Positions 1 through 6,100 are shown, numbered from the stretch's first letter. The stretch: DNA of 6,100 nt from Lichenicola sp964248625 (GCA_964248625.1 CAXTZG010000152.1:1-6100); one strand, 5' to 3'. The notes: generated by a model from the letters alone, not told the origin. Numbers and translations are program-made.

Positions 1-713
1 ATCGGCGCGCCCACCGAGGCGGGCGCCGTGACCAGCGGCGCCGGCGGCCCGGCCGGTCCGGGGCCGGACCCCGACAAGGGCTGCTGCTCCACGGTGGCGG
101 CCACCGGCGCGCCGGACGCGTCGAGCATCCAGTCGCCCAGGGTGCGTCGCAGCTGGAACTCGAACTCGACGTTCATGTCCTGCATCATCTGCGAGGTCAG
201 CCCGTAGAGCTGCGACTTCAGCCCGTCATTGCCGGTGTCGGAGCCCGGCACGAACTGGCGCGACACATGCGCCTCCGCATAGCCGGAATGGCCGCCGGAA
301 TTGCTGACGATGTCCAGATGCACCGCGAGCGCGCCGTTCAGCGCGCCGCCGGGCTGGCCGGTGATCGATGCCTCGTCGATGGTGAACACCGCCGTGCCGG
401 CATTGCCGGCGGCGACAAGGCGGTCCTGCGCCATCTGCCGCAGCGCCTGGTCCGGCGGCACCGGCGCGGTCGGGCCGAGATCGGCGGGATCGCCGGCCGG
501 CGGCACGTGGTCCTCGATCCGGATCTGCCCGACATTGAGCCGCAGCGGCGTCAGGTAGCCGTAGCTGTACGGCTTGAAGGCCGCTTCCGGGGCGGAAGCG
601 CCGCCGCAACCGGCCAGCATCAGCGTCGTGAGGACGCCGATGCCCATGACCGGAAGCCGGCCCCTGCCGCCGCGCCGCCTGGATGGCGGCTCTCGTCTGG
701 CCTGCACGGTCAT
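1..713 (-). CDS. Putative outer-membrane lipoprotein of unknown function, C-terminus cut off by window edge
   Basis: The frame is open from ATG at 713 to the left edge, giving 237 visible codons and no stop. The N-terminus is a lipoprotein signal peptide: an Arg-rich n-region (seven Arg in residues 1-22), a hydrophobic stretch, then the lipobox LMLAGC with the lipidated Cys at 36. The residue after Cys is Gly, not Asp, which favours outer-membrane sorting. An internal ATG at 647 (residue 23) would lose the basic n-region, so I chose 713. The mature part has an aromatic start (FKPYSYGYL, 46-54), a mixed alpha/beta-looking body to about 198, and a Pro/Ala/Gly-rich tail from about 199 to the edge. 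The start codon overlaps the stop of the upstream 385-residue gene (ATGA), so translation is probably coupled. No strong Shine-Dalgarno is visible. I do not recognise the family. Lipoprotein status is well supported; function is unknown. Confidence 0.82.
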   Translation of the reverse strand, partial: MTVQARREPPSRRRGGRGRLPVMGIGVLTTLMLAGCGGASAPEAAFKPYSYGYLTPLRLNVGQIRIEDHVPPAGDPADLGPTAPVPPDQALRQMAQDRLVAAGNAGTAVFTIDEASITGQPGGALNGALAVHLDIVSNSGGHSGYAEAHVSRQFVPGSDTGNDGLKSQLYGLTSQMMQDMNVEFEFQLRRTLGDWMLDASGAPVAATVEQQPLSGSGPGPAGPPAPLVTAPASVGAP

Positions 714-1867
714 GGGGCGTTGCCGAGCCCGAGCAGGCGCTGCCACCAGTTCTGCCTGGACGCGGACCCTGCGAGGCGGCCGGCCGGCGGCGGCATGGAA
801 GGCGGGGATCGGACCGGCTCCTGCACGCTGCCGAGGCCGGGCTCCGCCACGGCACCGCCGCCCGGCTCCGTCACCGGACGCTCGGCGGCGACGGGTGGCG
901 GCAGCTCCGACAGCCCGATCGGCTCGACCAGGGCAGGGGGCGGCACGGGTGCGGCGGCGGCAGGCTCGTCGAGCCCGGTCTGCGGCGGGGCGGCGGCATG
1001 CACCAGGCCCGGCTCCAGCCCGTCCGCTTCCGGCAGCATCACCGCGCGGCCGACATGGGTGGCGTAGTAGACCATCAGCAGCAGCAGCGGATCATGCGCC
1101 GCCGCGGCGGGCGAGCGCGTGAAGGCGGCCTTGGCCGACGGCACATACAGATGCCGGTCGGCATCGTCGGTGCCGACGAGCACGTAGAACACCAGCCCGG
1201 ACGCACGGTCCAGGAACCGGAAGCCGGTATGGCCCTCCAGCTCCAGCGTTTCCTGCGACATCAGCGCCGGCCCGTCGTCGTGGGCCGGCACGGACAGGGT
1301 CGGCGGCACCGACAGCCGGGCGATCCCGGCGGTGATCGGGGCCTGCAGCGCCTGGGCGAGCCAGGCGGTCGGCAGGGCGACCCCGTTGCCGGCGTAGCTG
1401 GTGGAGAGGCCGTCCAGGGTCGACAGCGAGACCGCGTCCGGCCGGCCGATCACCCGGTCGATCGTCTCGCCGATCAGCTCGCGCACGGTGCTCGGCAGGA
1501 AGCCGTCGAATTCGTGCGCCGCCGCCGGAACCGCGGCATGCGGTGCCGAGACCGCGTCGTCGAACAGGTTGCGCACCAGACGCTCGGCCTGGGCAAAGAA
1601 CAGCTCGCGGTCGCCGCCGCTGAGCGTGGCGACCGAGTTGCCGCGGAAGTCCAGCGCCGTGTCGAGCATCCAGTAGGCGACCTGGCCGCCCTCGTGCTGC
1701 AGCTCGAGCACGTGAAACGGGGCCAGCCCGGTCTGCAGGCCCCGCGCGCTCCAGCCGGCATTGAAGGCGGGCACCGGGCTGCCGGACATCGTGATGGGGT
1801 AGAGCGCGCCGTCCGCGTCAGCCACCTGGGCGCTGCCGTCGACGATCGAGACCGGCCAAATCGGCAC
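710..1867 (-). CDS. Uncharacterised 385-residue protein with Pro-rich tail, coupled to a lipoprotein gene
   Basis: I do not recognise this family. The start is GTG at 1867, chosen because GGAGG lies 6 bases upstream. The frame continues upstream to a GTG at 1948, but no ribosome site precedes that one. The predicted protein begins PIWPVSIVDG and has no signal peptide from this start. Residues 1 to about 280 look like a folded domain, with an acidic/aromatic stretch at 64-104 (including YWMLDTALDF and GGDRELFF) and GTDDADRHLYVP at 232-243. The most hydrophobic stretch is 260-270 (PLLLLMVYYAT), short for a membrane helix. From about 293 to 363 it is Pro/Ala-rich and low in complexity, with scattered Glu-Pro pairs. 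The last residues, RQNWWQRLLGLGNAP, are basic, aromatic and possibly amphipathic. Its TGA overlaps the lipoprotein ATG by 4 bases. hslO ends 102 bases upstream. The coding call is firm; the role is unknown, though the partner gene hints at the envelope. Confidence 0.8.
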   Translation of the reverse strand: MPIWPVSIVDGSAQVADADGALYPITMSGSPVPAFNAGWSARGLQTGLAPFHVLELQHEGGQVAYWMLDTALDFRGNSVATLSGGDRELFFAQAERLVRNLFDDAVSAPHAAVPAAAHEFDGFLPSTVRELIGETIDRVIGRPDAVSLSTLDGLSTSYAGNGVALPTAWLAQALQAPITAGIARLSVPPTLSVPAHDDGPALMSQETLELEGHTGFRFLDRASGLVFYVLVGTDDADRHLYVPSAKAAFTRSPAAAAHDPLLLLMVYYATHVGRAVMLPEADGLEPGLVHAAAPPQTGLDEPAAAAPVPPPALVEPIGLSELPPPVAAERPVTEPGGGAVAEPGLGSVQEPVRSPPSMPPPAGRLAGSASRQNWWQRLLGLGNAP

Positions 1868-1873
1868 GTGGAA

Positions 1874-1878
1874 CCTCC
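1874..1878 (-). promoter_or_regulatory. Ribosome binding site deciding the GTG start at 1867
   Basis: On the minus strand GGAGG stands 6 bases before GTG at 1867, a near-ideal Shine-Dalgarno. It is the strongest ribosome site in the window and fixes the start of the 385-residue protein against the upstream in-frame GTG at 1948. It lies in the 102-base gap after hslO (1868-1969). No convincing sigma-70 promoter or intrinsic terminator was found in that gap. Confidence 0.75.
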
Positions 1879-1969
1879 AGCAGAGAACCGCAACGCCCGA
1901 CGCTACAAACCAACGGCCGCGCCAGCAAGCCGCTGCCGGCGTCGGCACCGCGCCGGAGCGCGCGCCGCC

Positions 1970-2956
1970 TCAGTTGCCCCGGACGGTTTCGCGCGGGAAC
2001 CGGAACTCCAGGTTGCAGAACTCGCAGTTCATGACGATGTCGCCCTCCACCTGCATGTGGTCGAGATCCTCCGACGGAAAGCCTTCGAGAATGCCGGACA
2101 GCTTGGCGCGCGAGCATCGGCAGCCATAGGCCAGCGCCCGGGGCCGGTCGGCCGCCACGCCCTCCTCGTGGAACAGCCGGTAGAGCAGCTGCTCGGGTGC
2201 GAGCGCATCGTCCAGCAGCTCGTCCTCGCCCAGCGTGCCGGACAGCGTCACCGCGTTGAGCCAGGCTTCCGCGTCGGTGCTGTCGCGGCCGATCGCGGCC
2301 TCGTCCAGCACGGTGTTGTCGAGCTCGCGGCCGAGCTCCATGCCGCCCTCGGCCGCGATCCGCTCCAGCACCAGCGCGCCGGCGCGCCAGCCGTTCGGCG
2401 TCCTGCGGCAGGCGAGGCGGATCCAGCAGTCATGCTGCTCGCTGGTCTCGAAGTAGTGCCCGGCCATGGCGCTCAGCGTCTCGCCCTCGATCGCCACGAT
2501 GCCCTGATGGCGCTCCATGTCGCCGCCCTGGTCGACGGTGAAGGCGAGGTAGCCGCTGCCCAGCAGGGCGCGCGCGCTGGGGGCGGCGTCGGCATCCAGC
2601 AGGGAGGCCATGCGCTCGGCATCGACGCGGGCATGGAAGCGCAGCGCGCCGGAGTCGGTGCAGTCGGCCAGCATCATCGAGACCGGGCCGTCGCCCTTGG
2701 CCTGCAGGCTGAAGGAGCCGCGGAACTTCAGTGCCGAGGCGAGACCCGCCACCAGCGCCAGCGCTTCCCCGGCCAGGCGCGTCACCTGGTGCGGGTTGTC
2801 GTGCCGGCTGAGCAGCGCGTCGGCGAGCGTGCCGAGGCGGACCAGCCTGCCGCGCACCGGTCGGCCGGGCAGAAAGAACGGGGTCACGCCGCGCGGCACG
2901 ACGATGTCGGGCACGTCCGGCCGGCTGGTGTCGAGAAAGTCGGGAGTGGCAACCAT
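1970..2956 (-). CDS. hslO: Redox-regulated molecular chaperone Hsp33
   Basis: Hsp33 is a cytosolic holdase that stays inactive while four cysteines bind zinc. Oxidation and unfolding release the zinc, and the protein then binds unfolding clients during oxidative or hypochlorous stress. The 328-residue product has the diagnostic C-terminal motif CXC-X29-CXXC, with Cys at 279, 281, 311 and 314, inside the expected 27-32 spacing. The N-terminal part carries the family's opening block (RGVTPFFLPGRPVRGRLVRL, about 22-41) and the substrate-binding core. E. coli Hsp33 is about 292 residues; the extra length is partly an N-terminal extension. The ATG at 2956 is used because no nearer ATG precedes the conserved block, but it has no clear Shine-Dalgarno, so the exact start is uncertain. 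The gene lies 68 bases after the 105-residue gene that follows argF. Additional non-motif cysteines (for example in LADCTDSG and DCWIRLAC) are present. Confidence 0.96.
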   Translation of the reverse strand: MVATPDFLDTSRPDVPDIVVPRGVTPFFLPGRPVRGRLVRLGTLADALLSRHDNPHQVTRLAGEALALVAGLASALKFRGSFSLQAKGDGPVSMMLADCTDSGALRFHARVDAERMASLLDADAAPSARALLGSGYLAFTVDQGGDMERHQGIVAIEGETLSAMAGHYFETSEQHDCWIRLACRRTPNGWRAGALVLERIAAEGGMELGRELDNTVLDEAAIGRDSTDAEAWLNAVTLSGTLGEDELLDDALAPEQLLYRLFHEEGVAADRPRALAYGCRCSRAKLSGILEGFPSEDLDHMQVEGDIVMNCEFCNLEFRFPRETVRGN

Positions 2957-3001
2957 GCGGGCAAAATAGTGCGTGCGCCGCTCCGCCGCCAGGATCGCCG
3001 C

Positions 3002-3024
3002 CGCAGGAGCGGGCGGCGCCTGCG
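3002..3024 (-). repeat. Short inverted repeat just after the stop of the 105-residue gene
   Basis: A 6-bp perfect stem (CGCAGG at 3002-3007 pairing with CCTGCG at 3019-3024) encloses an 11-base GC-rich loop, immediately after the TGA at 3025-3027. It lies in the 68-base gap before hslO. There is no T-run downstream on the minus strand, so it is not a standard intrinsic terminator. It could be a weak mRNA hairpin or a chance product of the base composition. Confidence 0.3.
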
Positions 3025-3342
3025 TCAGATCGCGTCGGTGATCGCCGCCTCCAGCGCCTCGAGCTTCTGCTCGAGCTGGCGCAGCATGGGTGCTGCCACC
3101 TGCTGCTGCTCGCGCAGCGCGCCCAGCAGGGCCATCCGGCAGCGGTCATGCGCTGCATCGAGGTCGTCCGGGCCGCGGGCGCCGGCCAGGCAGTCGAGAT
3201 AGGCGTTGCGCAGCGCGGTCAGCGCCGGCTGCTGGCGCAGCACCGACAGGATCTCGTCGAGGCTGCCCTCGACCCAGCCTGGCGTCGAGGGCACGTCCTC
3301 GGTGGTGGAGGGGGTTTCCGGCTCGGGCCCGATCGCCGCCAT
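3025..3342 (-). CDS. Uncharacterised 105-residue acidic protein between argF and hslO
   Basis: I do not recognise this family. ATG at 3342 shares its first base with the last base of the argF stop (TGATG), and AGGAG sits 6 bases upstream, which strongly supports this start. The same frame stays open further upstream inside argF, but that part is an out-of-frame shadow of argF. The protein has a Pro/Ser/Thr/Glu-rich disordered-looking N-terminus (1-22) and then a mostly helical body. The C-terminal third (about 77-104, with LREQQQVAAPMLRQLEQKLE) has heptad-like Leu/Met spacing that suggests a short coiled coil. No Cys pair, membrane segment or signal peptide is seen (Cys only at 51 and 68). 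The tight coupling to argF suggests coexpression, not necessarily a role in arginine synthesis. Confidence 0.78.
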   Translation of the reverse strand: MAAIGPEPETPSTTEDVPSTPGWVEGSLDEILSVLRQQPALTALRNAYLDCLAGARGPDDLDAAHDRCRMALLGALREQQQVAAPMLRQLEQKLEALEAAITDAI

Positions 3343-4388
3343 CAGCGGCTCCTGCGGCCGGTGTCGTTGCCGATCTCGGCGCCCGACTCGGCCAGCTGCT
3401 TCCAGTTCTCGCCGCCCAGCGCCCAGGCCAGCAGTCCCTTCTGCGCGTGCAGCCGGTTCTCGGCCCCGTCGAACACCACCGACCAGCGCCCCTCGATCAC
3501 CTCGTCGGTGACCTCCTCGCCGCGATGCGCGGGAAGGCAGTGCATGAACAGCGCGTCGGGCGCCGCTTCGGCCATCAGCGCCGCATCCACCCGGTAGCCT
3601 TCCAGCCGCGCGTGGCGGCTTTCGGCCGGATCGTCCGACATGCTGGTCCAGGTGTCGGTGACCACGCAGGCGGCACCCTGCACCGCGGCGCGCGGATCGG
3701 CGACCAGCTCGATGCGGCCGCCGCCGGCACCGTTCCGCGCCGCCCAGTCCAGCACCGCCGGGTTCGGCCGCAGTTCCGGCGGCGTCGCCAGCCGGAGCGT
3801 GAAGCCGAAGCGGATCGCCGCCTCGATCCAGCTCGCCGCCACGTTGTTGCCGGCTCCGCACCAGGCCACCGTGCGGCCGCCGATCGGGCCGCGATGCTCC
3901 TCGAAGGTGAGGATGTCGGCCAGCAGCTGCACCGGATGCGAGGCGCTGGTCAGGCCGTTGATCACCGGGATGGTGGCGGCGGCGGCCAGCTCGCGCAGCT
4001 TGGCCGGGCTGTCGGTGCGCAGCACCAGCGCATCAAGGAAGCGCGACAGCACGCGGCCGGTGTCGGGGATGGTTTCGCCGCGGCCGAGCTGCATGTCGCG
4101 CGGGCTCAGCACCACCACCTCGCCGCCCAGCTGGCGCATCGCCACCTCGAACGACACCCGCGTGCGGGTGGACGGCTTCTCCATCATCAGCCCGAGCGTG
4201 AGCCCGTCGAGCGGGCGGAGCGGATGCGCCTGCCGCTTGCCGCGCCGCGCCTGCTTCATCGATCGCGCCGCCTCGACGATCTCGCGCAGCAGCCCGCCCT
4301 CGAGATCGCGCAGATCCAGGAAGTGGCGCAGACGCTGCTCCGCCGGCCTGCTGGCGGCAGGCGTGGCGGCGGCCAGCGCCGCGCTCAT
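3342..4388 (-). CDS. argF: Ornithine carbamoyltransferase, anabolic type
   Basis: The enzyme joins ornithine and carbamoyl phosphate to give citrulline and phosphate, the sixth step of arginine synthesis, in the cytosol; family members are usually trimers. The 348-residue product shows the carbamoyl-phosphate motif STRTR (73-77), the second phosphate-site motif HPVQ (151-154), the ornithine loop D-x-x-x-S-M (Asp245, Ser249, Met250) and the catalytic HCLP (283-286, Cys284). The C-terminal block ENRLHAQKGLLAW is typical. The length is slightly above the usual 305-335, from an Ala-rich N-terminal extension of about 20 residues before the conserved RHFLDL. Two small deviations are a Ser after the SM of the ornithine loop, where Gly is usual, and SAS before HPVQ, where an acidic or Asn residue is common. 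ATG at 4388 overlaps the argD stop (ATGA); only a weak GGCGG precedes it, consistent with coupled translation. The name argF is preferred over argI from pathway context. Confidence 0.96.
   Translation of the reverse strand: MSAALAAATPAASRPAEQRLRHFLDLRDLEGGLLREIVEAARSMKQARRGKRQAHPLRPLDGLTLGLMMEKPSTRTRVSFEVAMRQLGGEVVVLSPRDMQLGRGETIPDTGRVLSRFLDALVLRTDSPAKLRELAAAATIPVINGLTSASHPVQLLADILTFEEHRGPIGGRTVAWCGAGNNVAASWIEAAIRFGFTLRLATPPELRPNPAVLDWAARNGAGGGRIELVADPRAAVQGAACVVTDTWTSMSDDPAESRHARLEGYRVDAALMAEAAPDALFMHCLPAHRGEEVTDEVIEGRWSVVFDGAENRLHAQKGLLAWALGGENWKQLAESGAEIGNDTGRRSR
3349..3353 (-). promoter_or_regulatory. Ribosome binding site of the 105-residue gene
   Basis: AGGAG on the minus strand, inside the last codons of argF, is followed by 6 bases and then ATG at 3342. 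It decides the start of the small gene and argues that it is translated from the argF transcript. Confidence 0.65.
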
Positions 4389-5625
4389 GATGCCGCCAGG
4401 GCTGGCAGCGGCCGCCGGGCGGGGCTGTCCGCCTGCGGCGCCACGCGCTCGGCGGCGCGCGCCAGCCGCGCCACGCCCTCAAGGCAGTCCGCCTCGGTGA
4501 CCACCAGCGGCGGGACGATCCGCAGCACGTTGTCGCCGGCGGCCACCGTCAGCAGCCCCTCCTGCAGCGCCGCCTGCTGGATCTCGGCGACAGGGTGGCG
4601 GCACTTCAGCCCGATCATCAGGCCGGCTGCGGTGTCGTGGCCGCGCACCGTCTCGAACAGGTCCGGCCGCGCCGCCACCAGCCCCTCCAGCGCCGCCGCC
4701 AGCGTGCGGCCGCGCGCCTGCACCTGCGCCAGGAAGCCCGGCGCCAGCAGCACGTCCAGCACCGCGTTGCCGGCAGCGCAGGCGAGCGGGTTGCCGCCGA
4801 AGGTGGTGCCGTGCGAGCCGGGCGTCAGGTGCCGGGCCACCGCCTCGGTGGCCAGGATGGCGCCCAGCGGGAAGCCGCCGCCGATGCCCTTGGCGGTGGA
4901 CACCACGTCCGGCCGCACCTCGGCCCATTCATGCGCGAACAGCCGGCCGGTGCGTCCCATGCCGCACTGCACCTCGTCGAAGCCGAGCAGCAGGCCGAAC
5001 TCGTCCGCCGCCGCGCGCAGCTCGCGCAGGAAGCGCACCGTGGCCGCGTTGACGCCGCTCTCGCCCTGGATCGGCTCGATCATGATCCCGGCCGTGGTCG
5101 GGCCAATCGCCGCGCGCACCGCGTNNNNNNNNNNATGTTGTTGAGGGCCACGTGGTCGAAGCCCGGCGCCGGCTCGCCGAAGCCGGCCAGGTACTTGGCG
5201 TTGCCGGTGGCCGACAGCATGGCCAGGGTGCGGCCATGGAAGGCGCCGTCGAAGCAGATGATGCGCGTGCGCGCCTCGTGGCCGGTCGCGGCCTGCGCGC
5301 GGCGCATCATCTTGACCATGCCCTCGTTGGCTTCGGCGCCCGAGTTGCAGAAGAACACGCTGTCGGCGAACGACGCTTCCACCAGCCGGGCGGCCAGCCG
5401 TTCGGCCTGCGGCACCCGGTAGAGGTTGGAAACGTGCATCACCCGGCCGGCCTGCTCGGCGATGGCGGCGACCAGATGCGGATGGCCGTGGCCGAGCGAG
5501 GAGGTGGCGATGCCGGCGCCGAAATCGAGGAATCGTCGCCCGTCGGTCGCGTAAAGCCAGGCGCCCTCGCCCCGCTCGAAGGCGAGATCGGCACGGTTGT
5601 AGGTCGGCATCAGCGAAGCGATCAT
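4385..5625 (-). CDS. argD: Acetylornithine aminotransferase, interrupted by an assembly gap
   Basis: A class-III PLP aminotransferase that interconverts N-acetylglutamate semialdehyde and N-acetylornithine with glutamate as amino donor; members often also act on succinyldiaminopimelate in lysine synthesis. The first part (163 full codons from ATG at 5625) contains NSGAEAN (94-100, PLP phosphate site) and FDGAFHGRT (125-133). The second part contains FDEVQCGMGRTG with the pyridine-N Asp at about 214, STAKGIGGG with the Schiff-base Lys at about 243, and HGTTFGGNPLACA. Numbering in the second part assumes a two-residue junction. With that assumption the protein is 410 residues, close to the usual 390-406. 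The stop at 4385-4387 overlaps argF. The start MIASLMPTYNRADL fits the family; Met6 at 5610 is an alternative, and the site upstream is only a weak AAGAAAG. The two halves are in different frames across the Ns, which I attribute to wrong gap size, not to a mutation. An ornithine or GABA aminotransferase is less likely given the argF neighbour. Confidence 0.95.
5125..5134. other. Assembly gap: ten Ns inside argD
   Basis: Ten Ns interrupt argD. Upstream, the frame ends in two Asn codons plus AT of the next codon. Downstream, it resumes with AC of a codon and then AVRAAIGP. Keeping ten bases breaks the frame; the true missing length must leave remainder 2 on division by 3. Compared with E. coli ArgD (HVPFNDLHAVKAVM), the junction HVALNN-x-x-AVRAAI needs exactly two residues, that is, two missing bases completing ATN and NAC. 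Confidence 0.97.
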
Positions 5626-5681
5626 CGTCGGGCTTTCTTGCGTTTGCGTCCGGTTCGGGTGACGGAAAATGCCAGGTTTGC

Positions 5682-5711
5682 AGGATGCGGCGTCGCGCAA
5701 GATCAAGTCAA
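5682..5711 (-). promoter_or_regulatory. Possible sigma-70 promoter of argD and the downstream genes
   Basis: On the minus strand TTGACT (5706-5711, five of six matches to the -35 consensus) is followed after 18 bases by CATCCT (5682-5687, three of six matches to the -10 consensus). Transcription would start roughly 50 bases before the argD ATG. The surroundings are less GC-rich than the rest of the window, as expected for a promoter. The -10 is weak, so this is tentative. No arginine-operator-like sequence was identified. Confidence 0.35.
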
Positions 5712-5800
5712 ACCGCGTGTCATCCTGTCGGACCCGCGCGCGGCGCGGCGGGGCAGGGCGGTGTCCTGCCGATCGAGCCGCCTGCCGGTTCCACGCCGCA

Positions 5801-5810
5801 CCCGATCGGG
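5801..5810. repeat. Perfect 10-bp palindrome upstream of the recX-like gene
   Basis: CCCGATCGGG is its own reverse complement and ends 13 bases before the ATG at 5824. A partial copy of its core (CCGATCGAG) lies at 5769-5777. It could be a protein-binding site or a small hairpin, but short CG-rich palindromes are common at this composition. No gap-type alphaproteobacterial LexA box is seen with it. Confidence 0.3.
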
Positions 5811-5823
5811 CCATGATCCGGCG

Positions 5824-6100
5824 ATGCACGATGATGCCAAGCCTCACGCCTCGACGTCCCCCTCCAGGCCGGCACGCCGCACCCGTCGCGCTGCGGCCGA
5901 GGTGCCGGCAGGTCCGGTGCCCGCGGCCGGCGCGCTGCGCGAGGCGGCGCTCGCGCATCTGGCGCGCTTTCCCGCGTCCGAGGCCGGGCTGCTGCGGGTG
6001 CTCGACCGTCGCATCCAGCGCTGGTCGCGGCGCGCGCTGTCGGGGGGCGAGGCGACGGAGCAGGTCGAGGCGGGGGTCGCCGCGGCGCGGATCGCGGCCC
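5824..6100 (+). CDS. recX: Probable RecX-family regulator, N-terminal part, cut off by window edge
   Basis: An open frame from ATG at 5824 to the right edge, 92 full codons. After a disordered, basic N-terminus (residues 1-33, rich in Arg, Ala, Pro), the sequence LREAALAHLARFPASEAGLL followed by RVLDRRIQRWSRR (about 37-69) matches the first helical repeat of alphaproteobacterial RecX proteins as I remember them. RecX binds RecA filaments in the cytosol and limits their growth. Only this repeat is visible, so the assignment rests on about 35 residues. The gene is divergent from argD. No clear Shine-Dalgarno precedes the ATG. An in-frame GTG at 5761, preceded by a purine-rich GGGGCAGGG, is an alternative start that would add 21 residues. 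Strand bias and codon use agree with coding. The name is tentative. Confidence 0.6.
   Translation, partial: MHDDAKPHASTSPSRPARRTRRAAAEVPAGPVPAAGALREAALAHLARFPASEAGLLRVLDRRIQRWSRRALSGGEATEQVEAGVAAARIAA

Noticed and set aside
226..855. Minus-strand 209-codon frame overlapping the lipoprotein gene
   Set aside because: It is a different frame of the same strand with Arg/Pro-rich shadow composition; the lipoprotein frame has a signal peptide and lipobox.
1868..1969. Promoter with TTGCTG and TAGCGT 17 bases apart between hslO and the 385-residue gene
   Set aside because: The -10 matches only three of six consensus bases and such matches are expected by chance; not strong enough to annotate.
683..3202. 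A very long plus-strand open frame (839 codons) opposite hslO and the 385-residue gene
   Set aside because: It is antisense to genes with recognisable motifs or good ribosome sites, and its translation is Arg/Gln/His/Gly-rich low-complexity sequence typical of mirror frames in high-GC DNA.
3343..3861. N-terminal extension of the 105-residue gene to a start at 3861
   Set aside because: This stretch is an out-of-frame shadow of argF; the AGGAG-preceded ATG at 3342 is the proper start.
3090..5144. A second long plus-strand open frame opposite argF and argD, running into the Ns
   Set aside because: It is a mirror of two clear enzymes and shows no family motif.
4385..5625. argD as a frameshifted pseudogene
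   Set aside because: The frame change coincides exactly with the N run, and both halves keep all active-site motifs; a wrong gap length explains it.
5626..5823. LexA (SOS) box of the alphaproteobacterial GTTC-N7-GTTC type in front of the recX-like gene
   Set aside because: GTTC occurs at 5653 and 5788, but neither is followed by a second GTTC at the right spacing, and no GAAC pair is present.
5626..5958. Upstream extension of argD to a start at 5958
   Set aside because: The extra 111 residues are basic shadow sequence overlapping the divergent recX-like gene; conserved ArgD sequence begins at 5625.

Overview
This is a very GC-rich window with C/G-dominated third codon positions. It reads as an alphaproteobacterial chromosome segment, most likely from the Acetobacteraceae/Rhodospirillales. 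That placement is an inference from base composition, the style of the ArgD, ArgF and Hsp33 proteins and the gene order; no rRNA or other phylogenetic marker is present. No tRNA, CRISPR array, insertion sequence or phage gene was seen.

Layout, right to left, because nearly everything is on the minus strand. At the right edge a plus-strand gene (5824 to the edge) looks like the N-terminal part of a RecX-type regulator. A 198-base divergent intergenic region (5626-5823) separates it from argD (5625-4385, acetylornithine aminotransferase), which contains a run of ten Ns at 5125-5134. argD overlaps argF (4388-3342, ornithine carbamoyltransferase) by 4 bases. argF overlaps an unrecognised 105-residue gene (3342-3025) by 1 base. 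After a 68-base gap comes hslO (2956-1970, redox chaperone Hsp33). After a further 102-base gap come an unrecognised 385-residue protein (1867-710, GTG start) and, overlapping it by 4 bases, a lipoprotein gene (713 to the left edge, truncated).

Functionally, ArgD and ArgF catalyse two steps of arginine synthesis: acetylornithine formation and conversion of ornithine to citrulline. Hsp33 is a cytosolic holdase activated by oxidation and unfolding. The six minus-strand genes lie head to tail with overlaps or short gaps, so they could form one transcript started from the promoter-like site upstream of argD. The 102-base gap after hslO could instead hold a separate start for the last two genes.

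Most of the window is ordinary housekeeping sequence. The parts without a known role are the coupled 385-residue protein plus lipoprotein pair and the 105-residue protein between argF and hslO. The N run in argD is an assembly artefact: the two halves of the gene are out of frame across it, and the protein alignment indicates that only about two bases are really missing. I found no convincing new biological system.
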